The notes under the pieces are model-generated. The model was not told the origin of the DNA and ran no database searches. It saw only the letters and a list, made by a program, of their open reading frames with translations. A program made the translations under genes and the position numbers. Shown here piece by piece: positions 8,995 through 21,820 of a stretch of 64,000 bases of DNA. The DNA comes from Adiantum capillus-veneris (Eukaryota; Streptophyta; Polypodiopsida; Polypodiales; Pteridaceae), in contig CM043959.1 in the NCBI GenBank assembly GCA_014529385.2, positions 54,254,253 to 54,318,252 of the forward strand. The letters are read 5' to 3'. Position 1 is the stretch's first letter. Each line of letters begins with the position of its first letter.

Positions 8995-9700
8995 AATTAT
9001 GAAGCGTCTAAAGTATGCACACATACCAATAAATCTTCTTAGCTCATGTAGATTCCTTGGATTATGCCATGCTTTTATTACCTCTAACTCTGATTGATCC
9101 ATACGGATACCATCTTGAGAGATAATATGACCTAAGTATTGAATCTCTTGAAAGAAATTCACTTTTCTTTTGGTTGAGAAAAAGCATGTTCTCTCAATGC
9201 TTGAAAATTCACTTGGAGAGTTGCTTGTGTTCCTCCAAGGACTTAAAGTAGATGATGATATCATCAAAGAATACTCCAATGAACTTGTGAAAGGGTCTAA
9301 ATATTTTCTCCATCAAACGATTGAATGTGGTTGGTGCATTGGTCAAGCCAAAAGGCATGACTAGATATTCATAAAGACCAAACATTGTACGAAACGCGGT
9401 CTTTAGGATATCTTCATCCACTATCCTTATTTGATGATAGCCACTTTTAAGGTCAATCCTACTAAAGTAGGTAGAGCCTTGTAGCTTATCAAACAGACCT
9501 TCTATCCGAGGCACAGGAAATCTGTTTTTGATAGTGATATGGTTTAGTATTCGATAGTCCACACACATACGGTATGTACCATCTTTCTTTTGCACTAAAA
9601 GGACTGGAGAACAAAAGGGAGAGGAGCTAGGCCTCACCATCCCTTTGTCTACCAATTCTTGTACTTGCCTCCTGATCTCCTCTTGTTGAGCTTGGGAAAA
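8995..9700 (-). pseudogene. Gypsy E1 reverse transcriptase, truncated
   Basis: The minus strand encodes [20 protein letters not shown], the RT palm with [15 protein letters not shown] (first catalytic Asp), [16 protein letters not shown] and the active site VFFDDIIIY, where FDD replaces YDD. A frameshift near 9210-9280 moves to the frame carrying EIQYLGHIISQDGIRM and FIGMCAYFRRFI. The gene then runs into the A-rich end of the direct repeat. E2, E3 and E4 continue from here into RNase H, so about half of pol is lost. Confidence 0.9.
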
Positions 9701-9970
9701 TCAATAAGGAGGCTTGTTAGGTGGTGAGCTTCTTGGTAGGAGCTCAATTCGATGCTCATCATCCCCTCATTTTGGAGATAAGTCCATAGGGATATCATCA
9801 ATGAAAACATCTTGGAATCCATTTAGAAAAGTAGACAAGTTTAAGTCTTCTTGATTTCAACCATTTTCATTTGATAAACCATTAGTGTCATTAGTGGATT
9901 CTTTGACAAAAATCATGTACGCAAAAATCGAGCTTTTCATCGATTTATCAAACGCTAGTGAATTTACAAG

Positions 9971-10110
9971 TGGTATAGTACAACCAGACTCATTAGCATC
10001 TATATACATGTTCTTTCCCCTGTAGGTGAAGTAGGTGAAGTGGTATAGTACAACCAGACTCATTAGAATCTATATACATGTTCTTTCCCCTGTAGGTGAA
10101 GTAGATTCTC
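9971..10110 (+). repeat. 70-bp tandem duplication in E1 protease end
   Basis: TGGTATAGTACAACCAGACT occurs at 9971 and again at 10041. The two 70-bp units differ at one or two positions. E2 and E3 have a single unit here, so the duplication is private to E1. Confidence 0.85.
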
Positions 10111-10405
10111 CTTTCAGGGAAGTTCTTTTTGGCAGCTATACAATCAAACCATGGCGCCCCTAGGATAGCATCCTCATGTTGGAGAGGAGAGATGAAAAAA
10201 TCTTCTTTGTTGACATAGCTTTGGACATGAAGCCTCAACTTCCCAATCAAGGGAGTAATGGAGGCTTGCTGTCCATTGAAAGTTGTGTCAACCGTTACAA
10301 TATCTCCCATCTCAAAATCTTGAATGCCCAACTTGGTGGCCAACTCTGTTGATATGAAGTTGTGAGTAGAGTCAGGGTCAAACCAGATGAAGGCATCATG
10401 CTCCC

Positions 10406-12034
<1,629 letters not shown>

Positions 12035-12700
12035 TTACCTCTCTCTTGAAATCATAGTCATCCTCGATTGGGGTAGAGAAGATAAAGCCTATTTATTAGT
12101 CCTTTTTCTAGCGGGTAGAGGATCCCTATGTTACCCTACAACATCGTTCCAGAATGGATCACTAATCCATTTGGCGCTTGAGAGCCTAAGGCTGCTGTAA
12201 CCATGTTTGCACATTAGTCCTATCAATCTTCCATAGTAGAGTGACAAGCTCTACTTGGTGTTTGGGAGATGTCGACTCCGCAAACTTGATTCTAAGTATG
12301 CATACCACTTCACATTTGTGCACAATTAAAAAAAAAAGAGTCTTATAAGACAAAAAAGTTGTTAATTTCAAACATTTGTATGTTTGCTTACTCTAGGGAA
12401 GCATTGTAAGCATTTACAAGGTTTAGGTTATCCTTTAATTGTATGTCTTGCATCCATCTAGCATCTTCAAAAGGATAATTTTTAAACTTAATAAGATACC
12501 GTCGGATAATCTTACCACCTCTTAATACCTTGTCTTCATGTCAGAGAATGGACTCGGGCTGCAACACCTCTTCTTGGTCCTCGATCTCCGGTGGGTCTTC
12601 AATAGTTGGTTCTTGAGGTGGCTCTCCTTTGTAAGGCTTTAGTAGGCTCACATGGAAAGTATTGTGTATGAGCTAATGGCTGGGAAACTTGAGTTGATAG
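12035..12700 (-). pseudogene. Gypsy E2 3' end and chromodomain-like tail
   Basis: 12035-12420 is the 3' untranslated part; it contains the same leader-like text as E3 and E4 (for example around 52000). From about 12640 down to 12420, the minus strand encodes the end of pol: the linker after integrase with repeated Glu/Pro, then a short chromodomain-like block with an LIKFKNYPFEDARWMQ-type sequence. Stops are present. The assignment rests on alignment with the cleaner copy in E4 (49380-49578). Confidence 0.6.
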
Positions 12701-13700
12701 GCCATCTCATTGATTGGTCTAAGAATCTGGAAGGCCCGACCATAGTAACTTTTTGTTGACTTAGCATAGTACTTTTGGTGTCCCGTAGGATTCTTGCCCG
12801 TTGACCCAATCATTTGCTTTAAAGGCTTGGGATCTTCTGTGCTTATCAACAGCAGCCTTTTGCCTTTGGTGTGAGATAGAGATAGCATCCTTAATATTTT
12901 GAAAAGATTCTTGTAGGTCTCGGCTATACTCATCTGCAGCGAAGATCTTCCCGTGTACCTTAAGTGTAGCAGGGGACTTTTTTATCTTCCCTCAATTACC
13001 TCAAAAGGTGCTTTTCCCGTGGAAGTATGTACAGTGTTGTTGTAGGCATACTCCACTAAGGGTAAGTACTTCTCCCATTGGGACCTTTGATCTACTTTTG
13101 TTACATAGGCTTTTAGTAGATCAAGGATTGTTAGGTTAGCTATTTCACTTTGGCCATCCGTTTGCGGGTGATAGGCCGAAGAGAAATTTAGCCTTGTCCC
13201 TAAATTCTCAAAGAGACCCTTCCAGAAATTACTGGTCATTCTAGGATCTCTATTCGACACTATGGACATTGGCAAGCCATGGTACTTGAAGATTTGTGAA
13301 ATGAAGAGGGTTACCATTTGATGGGCTTTGATAGTCTTTTTGACAGGTATAAAATGAGCTTCTTTGCTAAACATGTCTACTATCATCCATATTCCCGTAT
13401 TCACATGGATAGGCAATCCAAAGATAAAATCCATGGATATGCTCTCCCATGGTGAATTAGGGATTGGCAAAGGTTGAAGCAATCCAGGTTGCTTCCCTCT
13501 ATCAAACTTTTTCTTTTGGCATACCACACATTTAGAAACATACTCTTGTATGTTTGCTTTCATGGTAGGCCAATAGAAATATGTTTTAATCCCTTTTAGG
13601 CTAGACTGAACCCCTCTATGCCCGCATAAGAAGGAGAATGATATTCATACATTACTTTCTCACATAGTGAGTTAGTAACGCGTAGTCTATTTCCATAGAG
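12673..13700 (-). pseudogene. Gypsy E2 integrase
   Basis: The frame at 12982-13563 holds part of the zinc-binding end (KCVVCQKKKFDRGKQ), the catalytic core with ISMDFIFGLP (first Asp), IVSNRDPRMTS (second Asp; usually SDRD, here SNRD) and HPQTDGQSEIAN (Glu). The frame at 12673-12933 carries the C-terminal GPY-type region in degraded form. E4 keeps all of this in one frame. A frameshift lies near 12935-12980 and the N-terminal His-His region (13564-13700) is disrupted. Confidence 0.85.
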
Positions 13701-13780
13701 AAGATAACATCTCTAAATGGTTCATCTTGCTTTCCTAATAGGGATGAAATCACATCTCTAAATCGGGATCAATAACATAC

Positions 13781-14355
13781 TCATCTATCAATAGAAGATA
13801 GATCATTGTGAGTTGCTATGGAAACCGCATTCACTCTCGGTCGTCTTGAGGGTGCATCGGCTACTTGATTATGCTTGCCAGCAATGTGAGCAATATGAAA
13901 ATGAAATTGCAAAAGGAAATTTGCCCACCTCATTTGTTTGTCGGAGAGCTTGGTCTGCGTCATGAAGTACTTAAGACTTTGGTGCTCTGTCCGCAGAATG
14001 AAAGGAGTCCTCAATAAATAGTGCTTCCACAAGTCTAAGGCATGTAGAACTGTGAGGAGTTCCTTTTCATATATGCCTAGAGCTTGCTCAATAGGGTCGA
14101 GCCTTCGACTTTCATAGGCAATGGTGTGCCCTTCTTGGAGCAAAACAGCTCCAAGAAAATCACCACAAGCGTCACATTGGACCTCAAATGGCTTTGAGAG
14201 ATCCGGCAATGTAAGACAAGTTGGGAGATAAGCTTTTTGAAAGCATTGTTCTCCTTGGCAGACCATGTATACCTAACATTTTTCTTTGTTAGGTCATGTA
14301 ATGGTCCCGCGATTTGTGAGAACTTTTCTATGAAGCGTCTATAGTATGCACACAT
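13781..14355 (-). pseudogene. Gypsy E2 RNase H and RT connection
   Basis: Encodes the connection block MCAYYRRFIEKFSQIAGPLH (14077-14355) and then, in another frame (13781-14266), FEVQCDACGDFLGAVLLQEG with catalytic Asp, ESRRLDPIEQALGIYEKELL with catalytic Glu, and RTEHQSLKYF, where the usual Asp before HQ is Glu. The frames overlap through a frameshift. Confidence 0.85.
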
Positions 14356-14379
14356 ACCTATAAAGCTTCTTAGTTCATG

Positions 14380-15000
14380 AAGATTCCTTGGTTTAGGCCA
14401 TCCTTTTATTACCTCTAACTTTCATGGATCCATTTGGATGCCATCTTGAGAGATAATGTGACCTAAATATTGAATCTCTTGTAAGAAAAACTCACTTTTC
14501 TTTTGATTAACATCAGTTTATTCTCTCTTAAGACTTGAAATATTAACTGGAGGTGATGCTTGTGTTCGTCTAGTGAATTAGAGTAGATGATAATATCATC
14601 AAAGAACACTCCAATAAAGGTTTGATGAGGCCTGAATAGCTTCTCCATCAAGTGATTGAATGTGGCTAGTGCATTGGTCAAGCCAAAAGGCATGGCAATA
14701 TATTCATAAAGACCAAACGTAGTGCAAAATGCGGTCTTTATAATGTCTTGATCAACTATCCTTATTTGATGGTAGCCACTTTTTAGGTCAATCCTACTGA
14801 AGTAGGTGGACCCTTTTAGCTTATCAAATAGGTCTTCTACCTGTGGAACGGGAAACCTATTCTTGATAGTGATCCTATTTAGTGCTCTATAGTCGACACA
14901 CATATGATATGTACCGTCTTTCTTTTGCACATTGAATAGCACGGGTGAGCAAAATGGAGATGAGCTAGGCTAACCATGCCCTTCTCAACTAACTCATCAC
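14380..15000 (-). pseudogene. Gypsy E2 reverse transcriptase
   Basis: The open frame 14463-14942 encodes [51 protein letters not shown] and [11 protein letters not shown]. It is cut at both ends: frame change near 14460 at the NI of IQYLGHI, and a break near 14943-14985 within the SPVLL block. The active site is the FDD seen in all four copies of this family. Confidence 0.9.
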
Positions 15001-15640
15001 TTGCCGCATAATCTCCTCTTGTTGAGCTTGAGAAACTCTATAAGGAGGTTTATTAGGCGGTGAACTTCCTGGAAGGAGTTCAATTGCATGGTCATCATTA
15101 CCTCGTTTAGGAGGTAGTTCACAAGGGATGTCGTCAATAAAGACACCTTGAAACACCTTGAGAAAATTGGATAACTCTAATTCCTTGTGATTATTTATAT
15201 TTTCTTTTGCTAAAGCATTAGGTTCATTTTGAGAATCTTTAACAAAAATCATGTACACAGACAAAGAGCTCTTTATTGACTTATTGAAAGCTTTCGTATG
15301 TACAATGGGAATGGTGTTACCCATCTCTTTGGCACCTATGTACATATCTTTTTCCATGTACTTCAAGTAGATTTTCCTTTCAGGGAATTTAACATTGGCA
15401 GCCATGCGATCAAACCATGGTGCCCCTAGAATTACATCCTCGTGCTTGAGAGAAGAGATAACGAAGTCCTCTTTGTCCACATAGCTTTGGATATGGAGCC
15501 TCAATTTCTTGATTAAGGGAATGACTGAACCTTCTTGCCTCTTGAAAGCACCATCTGTGGGTAGGACATCTCACATCTCATAGGCTTGGATTCCTAGCTT
15601 GGTGGCAACTCTGTGGATATGAAATTGTGAATAGAGCCAG
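14989..15640 (-). pseudogene. Gypsy E2 protease and linker
   Basis: 14989-15504 covers the second half of the retropepsin-like domain (VILGAPWFDRMAA) and the linker up to [15 protein letters not shown]. The active-site D-P-G-S block lies in a shifted frame near 15620-15660. Homologous to E1 and E3 at the same position. Confidence 0.8.
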
Positions 15641-15670
15641 GGTCAAAGAGAATAAAAGCATCATGTTCTC

Positions 15671-16892
15671 TTACCTTTCCCCAAGCATGGCATAGAGGAG
15701 ATCCTTTGTGGTGAGCTTCCTCTTCTTGGATTTCGACCAAAGTAGCTCTAGGAGGCTAATGGTGGGTGTTCTTTTGGGGACAAGCGTGGTACGCATGCCC
15801 TTGCTTGTCGCACTTGAAACAACGGCTATCCTTGCGATAATGCTCAAGATCTTAGGGAGAGAGTTTGTTTTTGCCTTTGTAAACTCCCTTCTCCTTAGAT
15901 TTGTTGTTATTGGAATTGCCCTTAGGAGACTTTTGGACATTGTCCTTCCCCTTAGACTCATTGGAACCCTTGTTTTTCGTGGGCTTAAGATTTCTCTTAT
16001 CCCCTGTTTGGAAATTGATTTGAGAAGCCACCATAGTATAATGTATAACCGCAGATATAGTGCATGGCCTTTGGGAGTTGACATACTCCGCCATTTCTTC
16101 AATTAAGCCCGCACAAAATTGTTGTTTTTGCTCTACAAAATCCATCTTTTTGAAGACAGTGGCTTTGAGATGTAAATCCCTAAACTTGTCTACATATTTG
16201 TGAATGGATTCGTAGGGAGAGAGCTTCAAGCTTCGCCATTCGGTACGTACTTTTTCTTTGGCATCGGTGACCAAAATCCACTTCATGATGGAAGCTCTTA
16301 AAGCTTTCCATGTTCATGGAGCTTCACCTTTGGCCCGTACGCTAGACCACCATTGCCTGGCGGACTTTTGAAAGTGCATGGCTACATGGCATAGCTTAGA
16401 GGACTCCGTGAAGCCCTCATCTCCAAATGTCACATCGAATTGTTGGATAAAAACCAAGACTTTGTTCGTAGCACCAAAGGTGCCATCGTAGGTAAGGAAA
16501 GAGATGCTCCTTCCTCCCTCTTTGAACTTCTTGAGATTGGACGATCTCTTCCACGCGGCATAGGATTTCCTACGGCCTCTTCTTTTTTATGGTTCAAAAG
16601 TTGCACCATCGCTTTCTTCAGAAGATGAAAAATTTGAGGAAGATGGAGAAGAGGGTGACCTTTTTCTCGCCTTTTTCTTGCCTTGATCCTCTTTGTCTAC
16701 ACCATCACTTTCTTCATAAGAGGAAGAGGATGAAGAAGATGGAGAAGAGGGTGACCTCTTTCTCGCCTTTTTCTTCTCTTGTTTTCTGTCATCCCTCTTT
16801 GAATTATGGTGTGGAGGTGATGGAGAGCGTTTTGTATGCCGTCTTTGTGGAACCATCTCCGCCGAGGTGGCAGGAGACTCACTTCTTTCTCG
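15671..16892 (-). pseudogene. Gypsy E2 gag, main part, with doubled Arg/Ser module
   Basis: 15852-16286 encodes the capsid end (KYVDKFRDLHLKATVFKKMD, FCAGLIEEMAEYVNSQ) and a Lys-rich linker; the capsid-like domain lies at about 16287-16440; 16587-16856 encodes the Arg/Ser-rich part. Here the KKKARKRSPSSPSSS module is present twice, while E1 and E3 have one. Copia A is inserted at 16893; the N terminus resumes at 26168. Frameshifted. Confidence 0.8.
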
Positions 16893-17632
16893 TGTTAGGA
16901 AATAAGACGTAGCTAAATAGATTCTTGAGTAGATTACTTAATGGAGAGAGATAGATTTCACACACAAGAGATTATAGAGTAGAGAGAGAGAGAGAGAGTA
17001 CACACAATATACGTGGTTCACCCAATGTGGGCTATGTCCACGGGAAAGCAGCCACTCAATGGCTTTAGTACTTCAAAAGAAGTAGTTTACAAAGGGATTA
17101 AACCCTTAATAGAGCTCCCGCCTTGCTTCACTCTCACCACCTCACACTCACCTTGTTGCATCAACTTCACACTATGAAATGTGTGTAGAAATGGCCTCCT
17201 TTTATAGGCCAAAAGGGCTGCCCTCTCTTATGAAAGGCAGCCATGTGTAGCCGCCCTTGTGTGAAAAAGTCCAAATCGGACCCTCCAATCTGCCCATGTG
17301 TGGCCGCCCTTGAGAAGACAAGTCCGCTTTTGAATTCGGCCACCGGCCACCGGCCATTGACTTCCGACCACCGGCCACCACCGGCCATTAACTACCGGCC
17401 ACCGGCCAACCGACCGGTTGTTTTCCGACCACTTTCCGGCCGCCGTCCAGCCATAATATTCCGGCGAAAAGGGATATCCCTAAAGTTGTCCCTGATTCTT
17501 GTCATTGAAAATTTTGGTTTTCGGTGAGTGATTTTTCTTCACGCACGATGGCTTCTCCTCATAATGGGGGCCTTACAAATGTGCGCTTTTACCACAAAAG
17601 ATTACAAGGTAAATCAGGCTCCATACTTAACA
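16893..17632 (-). repeat. Copia A 3' LTR
   Basis: 740 bp, paired with 25409-26167. It has a (GA)n run near 16975-17000 and a GC-rich CCGGCCAC/CCGGCCA repeat block at about 17340-17450. The right copy has fewer CCGGCCAC units and an additional piece near 25965-26015. Confidence 0.95.
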
Positions 17633-17655
17633 ATCTCCCACTTGGAGACTGATCT
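17633..17655 (-). promoter_or_regulatory. Copia A polypurine tract
   Basis: On the minus strand, CAAGTGGGAGAT lies directly before the 3' LTR start TGTTAAG. This is the plus-strand primer site typical of Tork-like copia elements. Confidence 0.85.
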
Positions 17656-17694
17656 CAAAACCAAACCTGTGTGACTGCTTTCCATCCTGGCGTC

Positions 17695-18630
17695 TTATCT
17701 TTGAATTCCGATTGAAGATGAGCAAAAGCCCAACTTCTCCTTGTTGACCACCTTTGTAAACATGTCTGCAAGATTTTCACTTGTATGCACCTTTCCTAGC
17801 TTTAGTTGTCCCTCTTCCAAAAGAGTGCGTATGAAGTGATATCTCACCTCAATGTGCTTTGTCCTTGAATGAAAGGCTGAGTTCTTCGCAACATGGATAG
17901 CGCTTTGGCTATCACTGTACAAGACACAATTGTCTTGTTTGAATCCAAGCTCTTCTAAGAATCTGTGAAGCCACATAATTTCTTTGCTTGCCTCTGTCAT
18001 TGCTACATACTCTGCTTCCGTGGTAGAAAGTGAAACCACTTTCTGCAGCTTTGAAGCCCAGCTTATTGCTGTGCCTCCAACCGTGAACACATAGCCAGTA
18101 GTGCTCCTTCGAGTATCTTTATCACCTGCCATATCTGCATCAGCATACCCTTCTAGAAAAATATCAGTTCCTCCAAAATACAAAGCATTTGTTGTTGTCC
18201 CTTTTAGATACCTAAGTATCCACTTCACAGCTTGCCAATGCTCTTTACCTGGGTTGTCCATGAACCTACTCACAACTCCCACTGCATGTGCAATGTCTGG
18301 CCTTGTCCAGACCATAGCATACATTAGAGAACCTACCGCTGCAGCATATGGAACTTTAGACATATAGGCTATCTCCTCTTGTGTCTTTGGACACATATCC
18401 TTCGTTAGTTTAAAATGACCAGCCAAAGGTGTAGAAACTGGTTTTGCATTTTGCATTGCAAACCTTTCTAGTACCTTCTTGATGTAATCTTCTTGAGATA
18501 GCTTTATTGTCTTCTTCGTCCTGTCCCTTGATATTTTCATACCAAGTATCCTCTTTGCAGCACCTAAATCTTTCATTGAAAAAGATTTAGACAGCTCCTC
18601 TTTTAGGTCTTTGATGTCCTGCAATCAGCA
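17695..18630 (-). pseudogene. Copia A RT C-terminal part and RNase H
   Basis: A 309-residue open frame. It begins with DLKEELSKSFSMKDLGAAKRILGM (RT thumb region), contains YAAAVGSLMYAMVWTRPDIAHAV, and continues into RNase H with EGYADADMAGD (catalytic Asp), STTEAEYVAMTEASKE (Glu) and YSDSQSAIHVAKN (Asp), ending in the HIEVRYHFIR block. It is separated from the front of RT by a frameshift at about 18625-18640, where the YVDDM-type active site lies. Clear copia RNase H, otherwise intact. Confidence 0.9.
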
Positions 18631-19628
18631 TGTCATCAACATACAACATTAGGATGATGAACTTCCCATCTCCCAAATTCTTCGTGTAGACGCTGATCCG
18701 AGTTGCATCTTGTGAATCCATGATCCAACATCCATCGATCAAACTTCAAGTACCATTGTCTTGATGCTTGCTTTAAACCATACAAGCTCTTCTTTAATCT
18801 GCAAACCATTTTCTCCTTACCTTTTACTTCATACCCCTTTGGTTGAAGCATGTAGATTTCCTCCTCTAAGTCACCGTGAGGGAATGCCGTATTTACATCC
18901 ATTTGCTCGAGATTTAAATCATGAGCAGCCACAAGGCTTAAGACAAACCTAATTGAGTTCATTTTTACAACAGGAGAAAATATTTCATTGAAGTCAATAC
19001 CTTTCTTTTGAGAAAACCCTTTTACCACAAGCCTAGACTTGTACCTTTTCTTCCCACTTTCTTCTTCCTTCAGCTTTTACACCCATTTATTTTGAAGTGC
19101 CCGCTTACCTTTAGGCAACTCAACCAACTCCCATGTTTGGTTGCGATGTAGTGAGTCCATCTCCACTTGCATGCTCTTCGTCCATTCTTCTTTGGATTCA
19201 TGTTGCATAGCTTCTTCGTATGATTCCGGCTCTCCAGAATCTGAGATCAAGAGATGGTTGAAGGAAGGAAGAAACCTTTCTGGAGGTCTACTTGCTCTTG
19301 TAGATCTTCGGGGAATAGGTTGAGGCTCCTCATTTGGTTGACGTTGTTGCACATTGTCACCGTTTGCAGTCCTTGAGTCTTCACCGTCCTCAAGCTCCAT
19401 GTACTCATCACCTGTTTCTTTTGTTTGTTTTCTTTCCAAGTAATCTTTGTACATATTTTGTTCGTTAAAAATTACATCCCTACTCCTTAAGATTTTACCA
19501 TCTTCAGGATTCCATAGGCGATACCCAAAGTCACCTTCTCCATAGCCAATGAAGAAACACTTTTTGGACTTTGCATCTAGCTTTGATCTTAGGCTTTTAT
19601 CTATGTGCATGAAAGACTCACACCCAAC
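18610..19628 (-). pseudogene. Copia A integrase end and RT N-terminal part
   Basis: 19077-19610 encodes HIDKSLRSKLDAKSKKCFFI (end of the integrase core), the acidic linker with RRSTRASRPPERF, and YEEAMQHESKEEWTKSMQ, the RT start. After a stop, 18636-19028 continues with VKGFSQKKGIDFNEIFSPVV, MDVNTAFPHGDLEEEIYM and LKKSLYGLKQASRQWY. Breaks at about 19075 and 18640. Copia B lies directly upstream on this strand, splitting Phe-Gly from Cys-Glu in the FGCE block. Confidence 0.9.
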
Positions 19629-19825
19629 TGTTGGGGTTAAGGCCTATGTGCCTTGACCGGTCGCCCAGGTCATGGGCGCCCGCCCACTGTTACCCTATAC
19701 TTATAGTGAGTATACTGTATAGGGGGAGCTGCCACTTCACAGCCTCCCCACCCACATCGTGTGTGTGTCTCCTTCTCTCTCTCTCTCTCTCACTCTCCGT
19801 CTGTGGTGCTCCCCGATCCCCTTCA
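19629..19825 (+). repeat. Copia B 5' LTR
   Basis: 197 bp, nearly identical to 23204-23398. Contains a (CT)n run near its end and TATACTTATAGTG as a possible TATA region. Confidence 0.93.
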
Positions 19826-19826
19826 A

Positions 19827-19839
19827 TTGGTATCAGAGC
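19827..19839 (+). promoter_or_regulatory. Copia B primer binding site (tRNA-Met)
   Basis: TTGGTATCAGAGC, complementary to the 3' end of initiator Met-tRNA (TGGTATCAGAGC), one base after the LTR. Confidence 0.9.
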
Positions 19840-21467
19840 TATGGTGACAGCGGAGAGCACGACGGCTTTGAGAGCTTCGAGGCGATAGCTCGCTCGCTCT
19901 CGACGGTAGAGATTAAGAAAGCTTGGAAGCTTTGTGAGAATGCAATGGGAGCTTGTGAGCTCAGTTGAGAGTGATGTATGCTCTTGTGGAAGCTCAGAAA
20001 GGAGTGTGGAAGATTGTGTGTAAGTGAAGGTGTTGCCCTAAAACTGTGTGCGCAGCAGCACTGTTTTCAGATTCGTTTTTCTCCTTGTAGAATGCAGATC
20101 TGAGAATTCTATTTAGGGTCCCATCCATTTCGACGTGGTCTACAACTTTGCAGAAGAAACTTTTTGCAAATTCCTCACCGTATTGCTAATATTCAGCTCT
20201 GACTGACTGTATACAGAAATTCCAGATTTTCTGTTGTCGCATTGTGTGCGAGTTTCATGCACTTTTGGAAGCACGGGAGATGCTTGAAGTTGAGTGCATA
20301 AATTCTGAGCTGAAGATGCAATTGCAGCTTGTGTTAAGCTTGTGGTTTGAGGGTTTTTTGGTAGACTTGGGCAACGAAGTACAGAGGCGTTTACACACCA
20401 CCGAAGCGGTCTCTTGAGAGACGCAGGTTTTTGGAGCACACAGGTGGAGCTTCTTTCAATGGTTTTCACAGGATACTTTGGTAGTGATTTTGTGCTTGGA
20501 TTCATGGTCTTTGCGAATGGTTTGCATATGGTTATGGCGCATGGTTGATGCCCATTATATATGCATTTTGGCGAGCACTTTCAAGTGCCTGTGAGCTCTC
20601 TTGAGAGCATTGTTTTCGCATTGATCAAGTTTCCGGATTGCAAATCTTTTGGCGCTTGCTTATGCGCAGTCACTCCATTGATGTACGTTGAGTGCGGATT
20701 GCCATTGTATGTGAAAATGTGGAGCCATTTTGGCATTTCTACTCATTGGCATTGAGTAGTGTTATGGTTTATGGTAGAGATTATACTTGAGTTTTTGCTC
20801 AGTTTTCAGGGGAAATTCTGTCCGATTTTTCCCAGATTCTCGCCATAGTTTGTGATCGAGTGTTTACTCTCACTTTGACAGGTTTTGTCAGTTTGGACAC
20901 AGTTTTGTGTTTTTTGCATCCACTCTCGCAAGAGTAAGGAGTTGTGTATCTTCCTTTGCTTGAGACAGTGGTTTGCTCTCAGGTGGGAGAGTCTTGTGAT
21001 CTCGAGCATTGTTTGCCATAGTTTTGCAGAGCTTATGCATGTATATTGAGTGTAGTTTGATGCGCATTGATTGCTCATTGTATTGAGCTTGCAGGACAAT
21101 GGTTATTTTGTGTTGATAGCCATTGTGCGTCGAAACTCTAGCGGAATTTTCCAAGGAGTTTTATGCGTATCATTTATGCGATCTAGGTAGAGATTGCGGG
21201 TTGCACTCAGCATTTGCGTGCGGTGTTCTCTGCAGGTGGGAGATTTGTGCGTGTGTATGCATCGATACCGCACAGTGTGGGCTTGGTGATTAGCTCACAG
21301 ATTGCAGTGTGATACTAGAGCATGCGAGGCTTATATTGACATTGCGGGAGCTCTATTTTGGAGTGTGTCTCACAGGTTTTACATTGTGTTTCTGGCCATA
21401 TTTGTAGACAATTTCCAGGTGTTGTTGGTGAGGTGGTTTTACTTTCTAGTTTGCTACATTGTGCTCA
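19840..21467 (+). other. Copia B leader, non-coding
   Basis: 1.6 kb without a credible protein frame before the gag ATG. At 20804-20833 it has a motif (CAGGGGAAATTCTG, then CCGATTTTTCCC) that recurs in the leader of copia C at about 30354-30383. This may be a packaging or dimerisation signal; that is inference. Confidence 0.6.
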
Positions 21468-21820
21468 TGGCAGAGACAGGTGATCGATCAGATTGTGACC
21501 TCTCACAGATGCGCGTGTTTGATGGGTCAGACTTTGCGGCATGGAGAGAGTGTATGCTTGATGCATTGACACAGCGAGGGTTCACTCGACCATTGAGTGG
21601 TGATGTAGGTAGACCTTCACACATGTCTGACGATCAGTGGTAGGAGCTAGAGGAGATGGCACTATCTACACTCTCTTTGCACCTTGCGGAATCTGTATAT
21701 GCTCTTGTTATGTATGAGACTACTTCGAGAGCACTTTGGCGCAGATTACATGATATGTATGACAGATCTGAGTCATCACGGACTCGTGTGAGACATGTAC
21801 ATTCACGAGCACGCCGATAG
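21468..21820 (+). pseudogene. Copia B gag remnant
   Basis: Starts at an ATG in MAETGDRSDCDLSQMRVF, followed by FDGSDFAAWRECMLDAL, the N-terminal gag block of Tork-like copia elements (compare LDGTNFPLWKKQIWHVLVQK in copia C). It passes a TAG near 21641, then LSLHLAESVYALVMYETT and LWRRLHDMYDR, the next gag block, and a second TAG near 21818 directly before the zinc knuckle. The middle of gag, between the DMYDR block and the knuckle, is deleted. Confidence 0.8.

Noticed and set aside
17340-17460. CCGGCCAC tandem repeats as a possible CRISPR-like or regulatory array
   Set aside because: Short, irregular and located inside the copia A LTR on both sides; a simple GC-rich LTR repeat explains it.
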